A stretch of 12,628 nt of DNA. It comes from Nitrososphaerota archaeon. Lineage in GTDB: Archaea; Thermoproteota; Nitrososphaeria; Nitrososphaerales; UBA57. Positions within the stretch are counted from its first letter, which is position 1. The number at the start of each line of letters is the position of its first letter. The position numbers were made by a program, and so were the translations under genes. The stretch covers positions 1 through 12,628 of the forward strand of contig JACZWF010000022.1 in NCBI GenBank assembly GCA_022572285.1. The letters run 5' to 3'. The notes under the pieces are model-generated. The model saw only the letters and a program-made list of their open reading frames with translations. It was not told the DNA's origin and made no database searches. Positions 12,506 through 12,628 of the stretch are shown in pieces.

Positions 12506-12628
12506 ATGACCCAGGTGACGACAGCAGAGAATCTAGCCGTAACTAGGAAGGAATTAACAGGAATGAAGATAGTTCTGTGCATAACCGGGAGCGTCGCCGC
12601 TATGGAGAGTCCAAGAATTGCACGAGAA
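12506..12628 (+). CDS. coaBC: Phosphopantothenoylcysteine decarboxylase / CoaBC-type flavoprotein, 5' part only
   Basis: Only the first 41 codons are present; the gene runs off the window. After about 16 polar residues comes LTGMKIVLCITGSVAAMESP followed by RIARE. This is the first strand and FMN-binding loop of the CoaC/Dfp flavoprotein domain (family pattern 'l.gk.I.LgvTGSIAA.k.p.lar.L'). CoaBC converts phosphopantothenate and cysteine to phosphopantetheine for coenzyme A. The short N-terminal extension before the core strand is common in bifunctional archaeal CoaBC. A related flavin prenyltransferase (UbiX) is less likely because UbiX has a different start loop, but the missing C-terminus prevents a firm decision between CoaBC and a single-domain CoaC. 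Confidence 0.8.
   Translation, partial: MTQVTTAENLAVTRKELTGMKIVLCITGSVAAMESPRIARE

Overview
The window comes from an archaeal chromosome, most likely a TACK-group archaeon close to Thaumarchaeota/Nitrososphaeria. Archaeal markers seen directly are a TFE-alpha transcription factor, a PDCD5-eL39-eL31 gene cluster, the tRNA-Ile2 modification enzyme TiaS, a TIGR00300-type ornithine cyclodeaminase, and an initiator tRNA-Met gene interrupted by introns, one of them flanked by a bulge-helix-bulge splice motif. The very divergent FtsZ homolog, with a degraded tubulin/FtsZ GTP signature, resembles what I recall of thaumarchaeal FtsZ. The lineage call is an inference; no single gene here proves it.

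Layout, left to right. (1) 1-1110 (+): the 3' end of an unidentified gene, then a periplasmic-binding-protein-like protein with no signal peptide. (2) 1118-3499 (-): ilvD (branched-chain amino acid synthesis) followed by nth (endonuclease III, base excision repair), 6 nt apart. (3) 3500-3619: a divergent promoter region holding an 8-bp inverted repeat. (4) 3620-5436 (+): a LOR/SDH-family ornithine cyclodeaminase-like enzyme, then TFE alpha. (5) 5471-5655 (+): promoter, 5' leader hairpin and a two-intron initiator tRNA-Met gene. (6) 5656-5945: a small hydrophobic reading frame without a normal start codon. (7) 5946-7526 (-): an Lrp/AsnC ligand-binding-domain protein and tiaS. (8) 7571-9250 (-): a large secreted or membrane-anchored protein with one C-terminal transmembrane helix and a cytoplasmic helical domain. 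(9) 9341-10521 (+): the divergent FtsZ homolog, preceded by a short in-frame ORF ending in TAG. (10) 10533-11265 (-): PDCD5 homolog, eL39, eL31. The 51-codon eL39 gene is easily missed because of its size. (11) 11329-12461 (+): a flavin-reductase-like FMN protein with a C-terminal extension, then a small DUF5655-like protein. (12) 12506-end (+): the 5' end of a coaBC/dfp-type gene for coenzyme A synthesis.

Most genes are housekeeping: transcription and translation factors, tRNA maturation, amino acid and cofactor metabolism, DNA repair. They are arranged as short units rather than one operon. TATA-like boxes lie about 25-31 nt upstream of many start codons, and Shine-Dalgarno motifs are largely absent, so many mRNAs are probably leaderless. 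I used this spacing to choose several starts. No mobile element, CRISPR array or defence system is visible. The most interesting items are the tRNA-Met gene with its T-arm intron and very short anticodon-loop intron, the FtsZ homolog with its upstream in-frame mini-ORF, the unassigned membrane protein, and the start-less hydrophobic ORF downstream of the tRNA.
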